NCBI RefSeq assembly: GCF_008017545.1
Contig: NZ_VRTZ01000001.1
Coordinates: 702,081 to 766,080, forward strand
Origin: Homoserinibacter sp. GY 40078
Lineage (GTDB): Bacteria > Actinomycetota > Actinomycetes > Actinomycetales > Microbacteriaceae
Direction of reading: 5' to 3'
DNA length: 64,000 nucleotides
Below are positions 1 through 8,991 of the stretch, piece by piece. Within the stretch, counting starts at the first letter, position 1; each line of letters starts with the position of its first letter. The position numbers were made by a program, and so were the translations under genes. The notes under the pieces were generated by a model. It saw nothing but the letters and a program-made list of their open reading frames with translations, was not told where the DNA came from and ran no database searches.

Positions 1-335
1 CGCACCCGGTGTTCGAGCGCGACGGCCAGCATCTGCGTCTCGATGTGCCCGTGACCTTCGCCGAGGCTGCACTCGGCGCCACGATCGAGGTGCCGACCTT
101 CGACGGTGACCCGGTGCGACTGCGCGTCGCGCCCGGCACCCCGAGCGGGCGGGTGCTGCGCGTGAAGGGCCGCGGCGTGAAGACGGCGAAGGGCACGGGT
201 GACCTGCTCGCGACCGTGCAGGTCGCCGTGCCGAGTCACCTCTCCGCGGAGGCGAAGAGCCGCCTCGAGGAGTTCGCGGCGAGCCTGCCGGACGAGAACC
301 CGCGCGCCGACCTCCTGGAGAAGGCGCGACGGTGA
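1..335 (+). CDS. dnaJ: DnaJ chaperone, C-terminal part (cut by window start)
   Basis: Partial gene: the frame is already open at the window edge and ends with TGA at 333-335. The visible 110 or so residues match the second C-terminal beta-sandwich (CTD II) of DnaJ/CbpA co-chaperones: PVTFAEAALGA, an IEVPTFDG strand, PGTPSGRVLRVKGRGV and GDLLATVQVAVP are typical. The family delivers unfolded clients to DnaK and stimulates its ATPase through a J domain that would lie upstream of the window. It overlaps the hspR start by 4 nt, the usual dnaK-grpE-dnaJ-hspR order of actinobacteria, so the operon is probably HspR-controlled. Whether the full protein has the zinc-finger region cannot be seen. Confidence 0.9.
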   Translation, partial: HPVFERDGQHLRLDVPVTFAEAALGATIEVPTFDGDPVRLRVAPGTPSGRVLRVKGRGVKTAKGTGDLLATVQVAVPSHLSAEAKSRLEEFAASLPDENPRADLLEKARR

Positions 336-763
336 TGGACGAGTCGACGCCGCTGTTCCCGATCGCCGTCGCGGCGGAGCTCGCGGCGATGCATCCGCAG
401 ACGTTGCGGCAGTACGACCGTCTCGGGCTCGTCACCCCGCAGCGCACTGCGGGGAAGTCGCGTCGATACTCGATGCGCGACGTGGTTCAGCTGCGCGAGA
501 TCGCGCGTCTCTCGGCCGAGGGTCTCAACCTCGAGGGCATCCGCCGGATCCTCGAGCTCGAGAACGAGGTCGCGACGCTCTCGACCCGCGTCCGGGAACT
601 CGAGGCCGCGCTCGCCGACGAGCTGCTCAACCGACCGGGCCGTCGCGTGTTCGCGGCGGGTGCGGAGGGCGAGGTCGTCTCGCTCCGCGCCGGCACCCGT
701 GTGCGCAAGCAGAACCAGATCGTCGTCTGGCGAGCGCTCGGCGACGGTCGCGACCGCACCTGA
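332..763 (+). CDS. hspR: HspR, MerR-family heat-shock repressor
   Basis: A 143-residue MerR-type regulator. Residues about 10-55 form the winged HTH (AAMHPQTLRQYDRLGLVTP, then SRRYSMRDVVQL), followed by a dimerisation helix rich in Leu/Glu (about 70-95). HspR binds HAIR inverted repeats and represses dnaK and clpB operons, with DnaK as co-repressor. Linkage to dnaJ (4-nt GTGA overlap) and a near-perfect HAIR element before clpB 1.3 kb downstream support the name. The GTG at 332 is used here; an ATG at 335 in the same frame is an equally good start. Translation is probably coupled to dnaJ. Confidence 0.93.
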   Translation: MMDESTPLFPIAVAAELAAMHPQTLRQYDRLGLVTPQRTAGKSRRYSMRDVVQLREIARLSAEGLNLEGIRRILELENEVATLSTRVRELEAALADELLNRPGRRVFAAGAEGEVVSLRAGTRVRKQNQIVVWRALGDGRDRT

Positions 764-818
764 CGTCCGCCCGGCGCGGTGGCTCCGACTCGCCCCCCGG
801 AACCGGGAGAATGCCCGC

Positions 819-1514
819 GTGACGAGGGATGACGCTCGCAGGATCCGCTGGGAGGAGCGCACGCGCGTTCCGTTCATCGCGCTCGCGTTCGTCTACCTCG
901 CGGCATGGACGGTCGTCGCGATCGACGAGCGACGGGTCTCGGTGACGAGCCTTGTCGCGATCATCGTGCTACTGCTCGTCTGGCTGACCTTCATCGTCGA
1001 CTACATCGTGCGCCTCGCGCTTGCCGGCGACCGCGTCTCGTTCGTGGCCAAGAGCGTGCCGGACCTCGTCGCGGCCATCCTGCCCGCGTTGCGTCCCGTC
1101 GTGCAGCTGCGGTTTCTCGCGAGCGTGCCGTACTTCCGGCGTCGCACGGGCTCGGCGCAGCGCCTGCGGGTCGTCATCCTGATGGTCGCCTTCGCCGTCG
1201 TCTTCGTCTACTCGATGTCGCTGGCGGTGCTGGTCGCCGAGCGGGATGCGGATGGCGCGGTGATCCTCACGTTGCCGGACGCGCTCTGGTGGGCGTGCGT
1301 GACGCTCTTCACGGTGGGATACGGCGACCTCTACCCCGTGACCGTGATCGGTCGGCTCTGGACGATCCTGCTGATGATCGGAGGTGTCGGCATCATCGGT
1401 TCCACCTCCGCGCTCGTGGTCAGCTACCTGGGCGACCGCGTGAACCCGCCCCGAGACGACGAGACCGCGCACCCGGCCGGACCTGAGAGGCCGGACGCGG
1501 GCGCGCGGTCATAG
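819..1514 (+). CDS. Potassium channel protein (TVGYGD filter)
   Basis: A 231-residue membrane protein. Hydrophobic segments lie at about 18-35, 42-60, 120-142 and 175-200, with a pore loop between the last two carrying the K+ selectivity signature TVGYGD at residues 165-170. Arg-rich stretches before the pore (RPVVQLRFLASVPYFRRR) resemble an S4-like region, so it is probably a small voltage-gated-type channel in the cytoplasmic membrane. The long frame extends upstream, but a GTG at 819 preceded exactly 6 nt by GAGAAT (807-812) fits the leaderless promoters of this genome. It converges on the next gene. No RCK/TrkA domain is fused; the tail after residue 210 is short and polar. Confidence 0.85.
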   Translation: MTRDDARRIRWEERTRVPFIALAFVYLAAWTVVAIDERRVSVTSLVAIIVLLLVWLTFIVDYIVRLALAGDRVSFVAKSVPDLVAAILPALRPVVQLRFLASVPYFRRRTGSAQRLRVVILMVAFAVVFVYSMSLAVLVAERDADGAVILTLPDALWWACVTLFTVGYGDLYPVTVIGRLWTILLMIGGVGIIGSTSALVVSYLGDRVNPPRDDETAHPAGPERPDAGARS

Positions 1515-1531
1515 TCGGACGGGCGCTCAGC

Positions 1532-1921
1532 TCAGGAGAGCGCCTTGGCCTTCAGCGACTCGAACTCCGCCTGGGAGATCGCGCCCGCGTCGAGCAGCGC
1601 CTTCGCCTTGGCGATCTCGTCGGTCGGGGTGGCCGTTCCAGCAACGTCGCGGATGTACTTCTCGGCGATCTGCGCCTGCGCGTCGGCCTGTCGCTGGCTG
1701 CGCTCCGCCATGCCCCGTCCGCGGGCGATCAGGTAGACGAGCGCCGTGAGGAAGGGCAGGAAGATGAGGAAGACGATCCAGAGTGCCTTCCACCAGCCGT
1801 TGAGCGTGTTGTCGCGGAACAGGTCGCCGATGATCGAGAAGATCGCGAACAGGTAGGCGATGAACGCGAAGATCCAGAACATCAGGAGGATCAGATCCCA
1901 GACGTTGTTGAGGAAAGACAT
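1532..1921 (-). CDS. Small membrane protein with SHOCT tail
   Basis: A 129-residue protein. Two hydrophobic helices lie near the N-terminus (about 8-30 and 42-65), a basic stretch (ARGRGMAERSQRQADAQ) follows, and the C-terminus TPTDEIAKAKALLDAGAISQAEFESLKAKAL is a classic SHOCT motif (short C-terminal oligomerisation element). The pattern resembles PLDc_N/SHOCT membrane proteins that are widespread in actinobacteria and lack a defined role. The ATG at 1921 is preceded by AAAGGA. It is divergent from clpB, so its promoter lies in the 160-bp interval that also holds the HspR operator; stress control is possible but only by position. Confidence 0.8.
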   Translation of the reverse strand: MSFLNNVWDLILLMFWIFAFIAYLFAIFSIIGDLFRDNTLNGWWKALWIVFLIFLPFLTALVYLIARGRGMAERSQRQADAQAQIAEKYIRDVAGTATPTDEIAKAKALLDAGAISQAEFESLKAKALS

Positions 1922-2041
1922 CGTGGTGGTTCCTTTCTGGCGGCGGCCTCCCTGCGAGACGCCTTGGCCCATTTCTACACCCCGGAGGCGAACGCATCCA
2001 TGGCGATCTGAGGCGTGCATTCGCCACCCGCGCACGCTAAA

Positions 2042-2062
2042 CTTGAGTCCCCGACACTCAAC
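2042..2062 (+). promoter_or_regulatory. HAIR operator for HspR upstream of clpB
   Basis: The sequence reads CTTGAGT, seven bases, ACTCAAC, matching the HspR-associated inverted repeat CTTGAGT-N7-ACTCAAG at 13 of 14 arm positions. It overlaps a TAAACT -10-like hexamer (2038-2043) and lies 18 bp before the clpB ATG, so bound HspR would block promoter opening. Confidence 0.92.
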
Positions 2063-2080
2063 TTCGACCGACGGAGAACC

Positions 2081-4234
<2,154 letters not shown>

Positions 4235-4382
4235 GGTCGGCGCACGGCGGTCGCCGCACGGCGCCCCCGCGCTACGGCGGCGTCCCCCGGAAGGTGACAC
4301 GCCTCGCAGTCTGCCCCCCGAACGTTGAGCGGGGTCCGCACGGCTGTCCCCCGATCGCGGATCAGGTCCCCTGAGATGCCGA

Positions 4383-4418
4383 ACGGGGGACTCGGCGTAT
4401 CACGCCGCGGTCCCCCGT
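4383..4418. terminator. Strong hairpin between convergent clpB and the coiled-coil gene
   Basis: ACGGGGGAC (4383-4391) pairs perfectly with GTCCCCCGT (4410-4418). Inside, CGGCGT (4393-4398) pairs with ACGCCG (4402-4407) around a 3-nt loop, giving about 15 base pairs with small bulges. There is no T tract. Its place between two convergent genes suggests a bidirectional terminator. The arms also contain the GTCCCCCG motif that recurs in nearby intergenic DNA. Confidence 0.6.
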
Positions 4419-4437
4419 AGTGCCGACCCGGAGGCGG

Positions 4438-5529
4438 CTACTCGGCGGAGGACGCCGACGAGTCGCGGTCTGCGGCGCGCAGCTGCTCTTCGATCTCGGC
4501 GATGATCATGTCGGTCGTGCGGGTGTCCTGCACGCTCGTCATGAACGTCTCGAGGGCGTCGCGATCCTCGCGCAGGGCGTCGAGTCGCTCCACGGTGCGC
4601 AGAAGCAGCCGGTCGATGTGCTCGGCCGTCTTGGCGCTCGCCTCGGTCGACCGCATCCGGGCCTGCTCGAGGAGCCCGGCGGCAGCGTGCTGTGCGTCGG
4701 CGATGATCTCCTCGGCGGTGGACGACGCCCGCAGCTGCACGGACTCCGACTCGCTCGCGATCACGTTCGCGCGGCGGCTGATCTCGGAGGCCTTCGCGTT
4801 GGCCTCGTCGAGCACGCTCTGCGCGAGCGCCTGAGCCTCTTCGTAGCGCTGAGTGAGCTCGGTCTCGGACTCCTCCACCCGACGGCGGATCGACTCCTCG
4901 ATCTCGAGGCGGCGGCGCTGCGCCTGCTCGACACGTTCGGCGGCAGCGGCGCGTTCCGTCTCAATCTCGGCGTGAAGATTCGACCGTGCGGCTGCGATCT
5001 CGCGCTCAGCCTGAGCGATGAGCGCCGCACCTGCGCGCTTGGCGCCCGCGAGGCGCTCTGCCGCCTCCTGCAGCTCCGAGTTCGCCCGAAGGGTTGCGTC
5101 GGCCGCGTACGACTCGCTCGCGAGCCGCATCTCCGTGGCCCGCGACTCGGCCTCGGCGACGAGCTGATCGGCGTGCGCCGACGCCTCACGCTCGAGTCGG
5201 GCCGCGCGCGTGCCGGCGTTGCGCTTCGTGCGCTCCGCCTCGGTTCGCGCCTCCTCGACGAGACGGTTCGCCTTCTCCTCTGCGAGACGCAGGACCTCTT
5301 CGAACTGCGCGCCGAGCGACGCGTAGTTGGGCTTGGCGGGCAGGCGCTTGATCTGAGCCTTGAGGAGCTTGATCTCCTGCTTCGTCTCCGAGAGCTCGGC
5401 GGCGAGCGCGGCATTGTGATCGGCGCGAGAGCTGATCTCGCGGCGCAACTGCCGAAGCTCGCGCTCCACGTCGGCCTTCGCGTACCCCCGGAAGGCGACC
5501 GGGAACGAGCTGGTCATTTCTGCGGACAT
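4438..5529 (-). CDS. DivIVA-like coiled-coil protein
   Basis: A 363-residue, almost entirely alpha-helical Ala/Glu/Arg-rich protein. The N-terminus (FPVAFRGYAKADVERELRQLRREI) resembles the DivIVA/Wag31 membrane-binding start with its RGY motif. The rest (about 60-350) is a long coiled coil with many EA/RA heptads, like actinobacterial polar-growth or FilP/Scy-type scaffold proteins. A role at the cell pole or septum is inferred from architecture only. The ATG at 5529 has GGAGG about 10 nt upstream; a second ATG four codons on (MTSS) is an alternative. It is monocistronic, converges on clpB and ends next to the 4383-4418 hairpin. Confidence 0.7.
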   Translation of the reverse strand: MSAEMTSSFPVAFRGYAKADVERELRQLRREISSRADHNAALAAELSETKQEIKLLKAQIKRLPAKPNYASLGAQFEEVLRLAEEKANRLVEEARTEAERTKRNAGTRAARLEREASAHADQLVAEAESRATEMRLASESYAADATLRANSELQEAAERLAGAKRAGAALIAQAEREIAAARSNLHAEIETERAAAAERVEQAQRRRLEIEESIRRRVEESETELTQRYEEAQALAQSVLDEANAKASEISRRANVIASESESVQLRASSTAEEIIADAQHAAAGLLEQARMRSTEASAKTAEHIDRLLLRTVERLDALREDRDALETFMTSVQDTRTTDMIIAEIEEQLRAADRDSSASSAE

Positions 5530-5693
5530 GAATCCAGATACTCCTCCCTCGTCGCCGGTGGTCAGGTGGAGTTGTCGTGAGATAGTTGACGCCCCGATCC
5601 GAACACCTGGCACGCCGACGTGCGAGATCGGCCGCAGCGGATGGCGCGCGTGACCCGAATATCGCCCGAAGAACAAGGGGCTCAGACAGGGGG

Positions 5694-5736
5694 CGACGCC
5701 GGAGACACGGAAGGGGGATCCACGTCTCCGGCGTCG
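5694..5736. repeat. Perfect 13-bp inverted repeat
   Basis: CGACGCCGGAGAC (5694-5706) and GTCTCCGGCGTCG (5724-5736) are exact reverse complements with a 17-nt loop that contains GGGGGATC. It lies in the middle of the divergent intergenic region, so it could be an operator, or a terminator-like hairpin in either transcript. Confidence 0.7.
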
Positions 5737-5740
5737 GAAT

Positions 5741-5774
5741 GGGGGACGCACCACCCGAACACGGTGCTGTCCCC
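5741..5774. repeat. 11-bp inverted repeat with GGGGAC/GTCCCC arms
   Basis: GGGGACGCACC (5742-5752) pairs with GGTGCTGTCCCC (5763-5774) with one bulged T and a 10-nt loop. It follows the previous repeat by 4 bp. Confidence 0.6.
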
Positions 5775-5902
5775 GATATCGCCAAACGACTGGCGAACCC
5801 CCCCGGATCCGCACGATCGCCGCATGGCAGCGCAAGCATCGCACCAAATGTGGAAGCGAGGGACATGGCCGTCGTTCTAAGGTTGACACTACCTCAGGGA
5901 TG

Positions 5903-5958
5903 TTCTGGGGCGGGTGCTCGCCGTTTCGTAACGGATGCGAAACGCGAGTCCCCCAGAA
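5903..5958 (+). repeat. Nested three-part hairpin upstream of the kinase operon
   Basis: Three helices stack in order. TTCTGGGG (5903-5910) pairs with CCCCAGAA (5951-5958). CTCGC (5917-5921) pairs with GCGAG (5944-5948). GTTTCG (5923-5928) pairs with CGAAAC (5938-5943) around a 9-nt loop. That is 19 pairs with only short internal loops, unlikely to be chance. GGGCC/GGCCC (5967-5983) forms another small hairpin just after. If transcribed it would be a structured 5' leader for the gene at 6106. Confidence 0.55.
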
Positions 5959-6105
5959 TGATCGAAGGGCCACCGGGAGGCCCCTCGCGCCCCGGCCGGG
6001 ACACCCCTTTTGGGGGACGATTCATTCCTGGGTTGACATCTGAGTAGAGCCATCCGAACGGGTGGATGACCATTGGGCTCGGGGAACATCTCGAGAGGGG
6101 AACGG

Positions 6106-7254
6106 ATGCAGACGCATGTAGGTCGAGGGCGCGACCTGCTGCTGGGCCGGCGCACCGATTCCGAGCGGCTTCGCCGCGCCGGACGCGCCCTCGGGATCAG
6201 TCGCGTCGTCGTGGTCGCCGTCGCCCTCATGTTCCTGAGGTACGAGTTCCCGGTGACGCCCCTCCAGGTGGTGGCCATCGGGGTGACCGTCGCCATCATC
6301 GTCCTCGCTCTGCTGCTCTCCCACATGCACCCCGAGGCCGCGACGGTCGTCGGACTTCTCGGAACGATGCTGCTCGTCGTGCCGATCGTGGTGTTCTCGC
6401 AGGTGGCGGTGGACCTCGCCCGAATGCGCGGGGGTCGCGTCGCGTGGGGGGCGGGTCTCGCGGCCGTCCTGATCGCAGTCGCGACGACGATCGTGAAGTC
6501 GAACGGCATACCCGACCTCATGACGACCATCCAAGTCGCCTCGGCGATGCTGATCGCGGGACTCGGCGCGGTGTTGAAGACGATCGAGGAGCGCAACCAT
6601 CACGCCCTCCGTGAAGCCGGGGCTCAGCGCGAGCGCGAGAACCTCACCCAGGAGATCCACGACGGTCTCGGCCGACGTCTCGCGCTCATCAACCTCCGCA
6701 TGCAGGCGCTGAGCGATGAGCGGATCCAAGAGAACCACGACTTCCAGCAGATCACCGAGGAGATCCACCGCACCTTCGGCGATCTCCGGAGCCTCGTGGA
6801 GACAGGAGAGCGCGCCGAGTACGATGCGCCGCTCTCGGACTTCCGGGCGTTCGCGGACGACATCCGTCGGCTCGGCATCCCCATCCAGGTGCTCGAGGAC
6901 CCCGCCATCGACGCGCTCGGCACCGAGGTCCGCGAGGTGGTGGGGCTGATCTGCCACGAGGGTCTGCTCAACGCCGTCAAGCACGGTGATGCGGGACCCG
7001 TGCGGCTCTCCGCGGTGATCGACCCGGAGGACTCCGCCGTCGAGGTCGTCATTCGCTCGCAGCTGCGGTCGGGGCGCGCGAAGTCCACGCCGATCGCCTC
7101 GGGCGGCTACGGCCTCCGCGCTCTGCGTCGCATCGCGGCGACAGCCGGCGGCGAGCTCGAGACCTTCTCCTCGGATGGCGATTTCGTGCTCCACGCGCGC
7201 ATCCCGAGCGATTCCGCCGGAGCACGTCCTATCACCGAGGCAGGAACACGATGA
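6106..7254 (+). CDS. NarL/DesK-type sensor histidine kinase
   Basis: A 382-residue kinase. The N-terminal half has about five membrane helices (residues 30-165) with no large external domain. The HisKA_3 dimerisation helix has the phospho-acceptor His185 in QEIHDGLGRRLALI. The C-terminal ATPase domain shows the N box (HEGLLNAVKHG) and a G box (GGYGLRALRRI). The ATG at 6106 follows GAGAGGGG at good spacing. Its stop overlaps the ATGA start of the response regulator, so the pair is co-translated. The signal is unknown; a compact membrane sensor like this often detects envelope or antibiotic stress, but nothing here fixes it. The structured leader upstream is unusual. Confidence 0.9.
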   Translation: MQTHVGRGRDLLLGRRTDSERLRRAGRALGISRVVVVAVALMFLRYEFPVTPLQVVAIGVTVAIIVLALLLSHMHPEAATVVGLLGTMLLVVPIVVFSQVAVDLARMRGGRVAWGAGLAAVLIAVATTIVKSNGIPDLMTTIQVASAMLIAGLGAVLKTIEERNHHALREAGAQRERENLTQEIHDGLGRRLALINLRMQALSDERIQENHDFQQITEEIHRTFGDLRSLVETGERAEYDAPLSDFRAFADDIRRLGIPIQVLEDPAIDALGTEVREVVGLICHEGLLNAVKHGDAGPVRLSAVIDPEDSAVEVVIRSQLRSGRAKSTPIASGGYGLRALRRIAATAGGELETFSSDGDFVLHARIPSDSAGARPITEAGTR

Positions 7255-7853
7255 CCAAGCGCATTCTGATCATCGACGACGACCCGCTCGTGCGTCTCGC
7301 CCTCCAGGGTCTGCTCTCGCGGGTCCCCGGCGTGAGCGTCGTGGGTGAGGCCGCCGACGGCGGTAGCGCGATCCGGGTGCTGCGGTCGCAGGAAGTCGAC
7401 ATCGTGCTGCTCGACATTCAGCTCCAGCAGCTGAGCGGCTTCGCGGTGGCACCGGCGATCCGGGGCCAGTTCCCGAACGTCCGGATCGTGATGATGACCA
7501 CCTTCAGCCCCGACCGGTTCGAGGCCCACGCGGCTGCGACGGGCGCCGATGGCTTCTTCCGCAAGTCGGCCCACGCACAGGAGATCATCGCGGCCGTGCT
7601 CGGCACGGAACGCCGTGCCGCCCCCGCCCGGTCGATGGGCCCGCGGATCAGCCCGCGGGAGCGCGACGTGGGCGAGATGATCGCCCAGGGCCGCTCCAAT
7701 GAGCAGATCGCCGCGGCCCTCGGCGTCAGCGTCAACACCGTCAAGACCTACGTGTCACGACTGTTCGTGAAGTTCGGTGTGGTGAACCGCGTGCAGCTGT
7801 CGAATGCGGTCAACGGCGTCTATCGCGGGGGCGGTTCGGCCACCGGATCCTGA
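7251..7853 (+). CDS. LuxR/NarL-family response regulator
   Basis: A 200-residue regulator. The receiver domain (1-120) has the acidic pocket IIDDDP, phospho-acceptor Asp55 in VLLDIQ, the switch Thr in MMTTFS and Lys near FFRKS. The LuxR-type HTH (about 135-195) is recognised by ISPRERDVGEMIAQGRSNEQIA and VNTVKTYVSRLFVKFGV. It is the partner of the kinase at 6106 (4-nt ATGA overlap). Targets are unknown, but GTCCCCCGA-like tracts cluster upstream of its operon and immediately after its stop (7852-7884), and are candidates for its own sites. It ends 130 bp before the glycosyltransferase gene. Confidence 0.92.
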   Translation: MTKRILIIDDDPLVRLALQGLLSRVPGVSVVGEAADGGSAIRVLRSQEVDIVLLDIQLQQLSGFAVAPAIRGQFPNVRIVMMTTFSPDRFEAHAAATGADGFFRKSAHAQEIIAAVLGTERRAAPARSMGPRISPRERDVGEMIAQGRSNEQIAAALGVSVNTVKTYVSRLFVKFGVVNRVQLSNAVNGVYRGGGSATGS

Positions 7854-7983
7854 CCCCCGATTCGCCCGGGCGTCCTGCCCCCGAAGAAGGGTCATCTAGG
7901 CGAGGACAGCCGCACGCGTACCCCGGATCGCTTTTTGCGAGCTTCCCTAGCATCTGCTGAGGACGACGAGACGGAGACCGGCG

Positions 7984-8988
7984 GTGCACAGATCGCACGC
8001 TGTCGATGACGACGGGACGGACGCTTTCGAGCGACGGCTCGCCGGTCGGCGCGCCCTCGTGGTCGCCTCGCTCGGCAGTCTGCTCGATCAGGCCATCCGG
8101 TGGAGCCGGCGGATGCACCTCGCCGACGACAGCGTCTTCGTGACGTTCGACGATCCGCACGCTCGCGCCGTGCTCGCAGGGCAGGCGGTCAGCTACCTCG
8201 ATCACGTGCGACCCCGTGACTGGCGCGGCGCCGCTCGTGCCGCGCTGCTGCTCTGGCGGCTGGTGCCGCCGCGTGATCCCGAGATCGTGATCTCGACCGG
8301 CGCCGCGGTCGCGCTCGCCGTCTGGCCGGCGGCGTATCGCTACAAGATCCCGATGCACTACATCGAGTCGGTGGCCCGCGTCAGCGGACCGAGCCTCACC
8401 GGGCGGATTCTGCGCCTGTTGCCGGGGGTGGAGACCTGGACTCAGCACGACTACGGCCTGCGGGGGTGGAGACAGGCGCCGTCACTGCTCGGCGACTACC
8501 GGTCAGAGCCGGTCTCGGCAGCACGCGTCGACATCGACCGACCGTTGCGGATTCTGGTGAGCGTCGGCGTGATCCGCCCGTACCGCTTCGATCGCCTGGT
8601 CGAGAGCGTCCTCGCGGTGCTCGGACCCGACGACGAGGTCACCTGGCAGCTCGGCTCGACCGACCGCACTGATCTTCCGGGGCGCACCGTTCCCTGGCTC
8701 GACCCCCTGCAGGTGGCGGAGCTCGCGGGCGGCGTCGACGTGGTGATCGCCGATGGTGCGGTGGGCGTGCTGCTCGATGTGCTCGAAGCGGGCCGGCTTC
8801 CGATCGTCGTGGATCGCCGGATGCGTGACGCGGAGCACGTGGACGACCACCAACGCGAGATCGCCGAGCTGCTCGAGGGTCGCGCTCTCGCCATCCGGGG
8901 CGACGCCGGACTCACTCGCGGTGACCTGCTCCGCGCGGCGGCGTGGCGCGTGGTGCGTGAGGCGCCTCAGGAGGCGGCTCCCGTCTGA
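7984..8988 (+). CDS. Fused Alg14/PssD-Alg13/PssE-type glycosyltransferase
   Basis: A 334-residue cytoplasmic enzyme. The N-terminal half (about 25-160: VVASLGSLLDQAIRW, ISTGAAVALAVWPAAY, MHYIESVARVSGPSLTG) resembles Alg14/PssD, the membrane-anchoring acceptor half of UDP-GlcNAc-type transferases. The C-terminal half (about 180-330: LRILVSVGVIRPYRFDRL, VIADGAVGVLLDVLEAGRLPIVVDR) resembles Alg13/PssE, the sugar-nucleotide half of GT28. These are usually separate subunits, so this is a natural fusion, probably for an exopolysaccharide or lipid-linked sugar; donor and acceptor are not determined. The GTG at 7984 follows GGAG. A TAGCAT -10-like box is at 7948-7953. The RR operon lies upstream. Confidence 0.75.
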   Translation: MHRSHAVDDDGTDAFERRLAGRRALVVASLGSLLDQAIRWSRRMHLADDSVFVTFDDPHARAVLAGQAVSYLDHVRPRDWRGAARAALLLWRLVPPRDPEIVISTGAAVALAVWPAAYRYKIPMHYIESVARVSGPSLTGRILRLLPGVETWTQHDYGLRGWRQAPSLLGDYRSEPVSAARVDIDRPLRILVSVGVIRPYRFDRLVESVLAVLGPDDEVTWQLGSTDRTDLPGRTVPWLDPLQVAELAGGVDVVIADGAVGVLLDVLEAGRLPIVVDRRMRDAEHVDDHQREIAELLEGRALAIRGDAGLTRGDLLRAAAWRVVREAPQEAAPV

Positions 8989-8991
8989 GGC

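Larger units (their letters stand above)
5530..6105. other. 576-bp intergenic region with nested inverted repeats
   Basis: No convincing gene is present: the open frames have the wrong codon bias and no start signals. The region separates the divergent coiled-coil gene and the two-component operon. It contains at least four hairpins (listed separately or in findings) and several GGGGGAC/GTCCCCC tracts. Two TTGACA hexamers (5883-5888, 6033-6038) lack a convincing -10 at normal spacing. Untranslated leaders and regulator sites for the downstream kinase operon are the most likely content. Confidence 0.6.

Noticed and set aside
5883-6038. Two TTGACA hexamers as classical promoters
   Set aside because: No convincing TATAAT-like hexamer at 15-19 bp from either one; not annotated as promoters.
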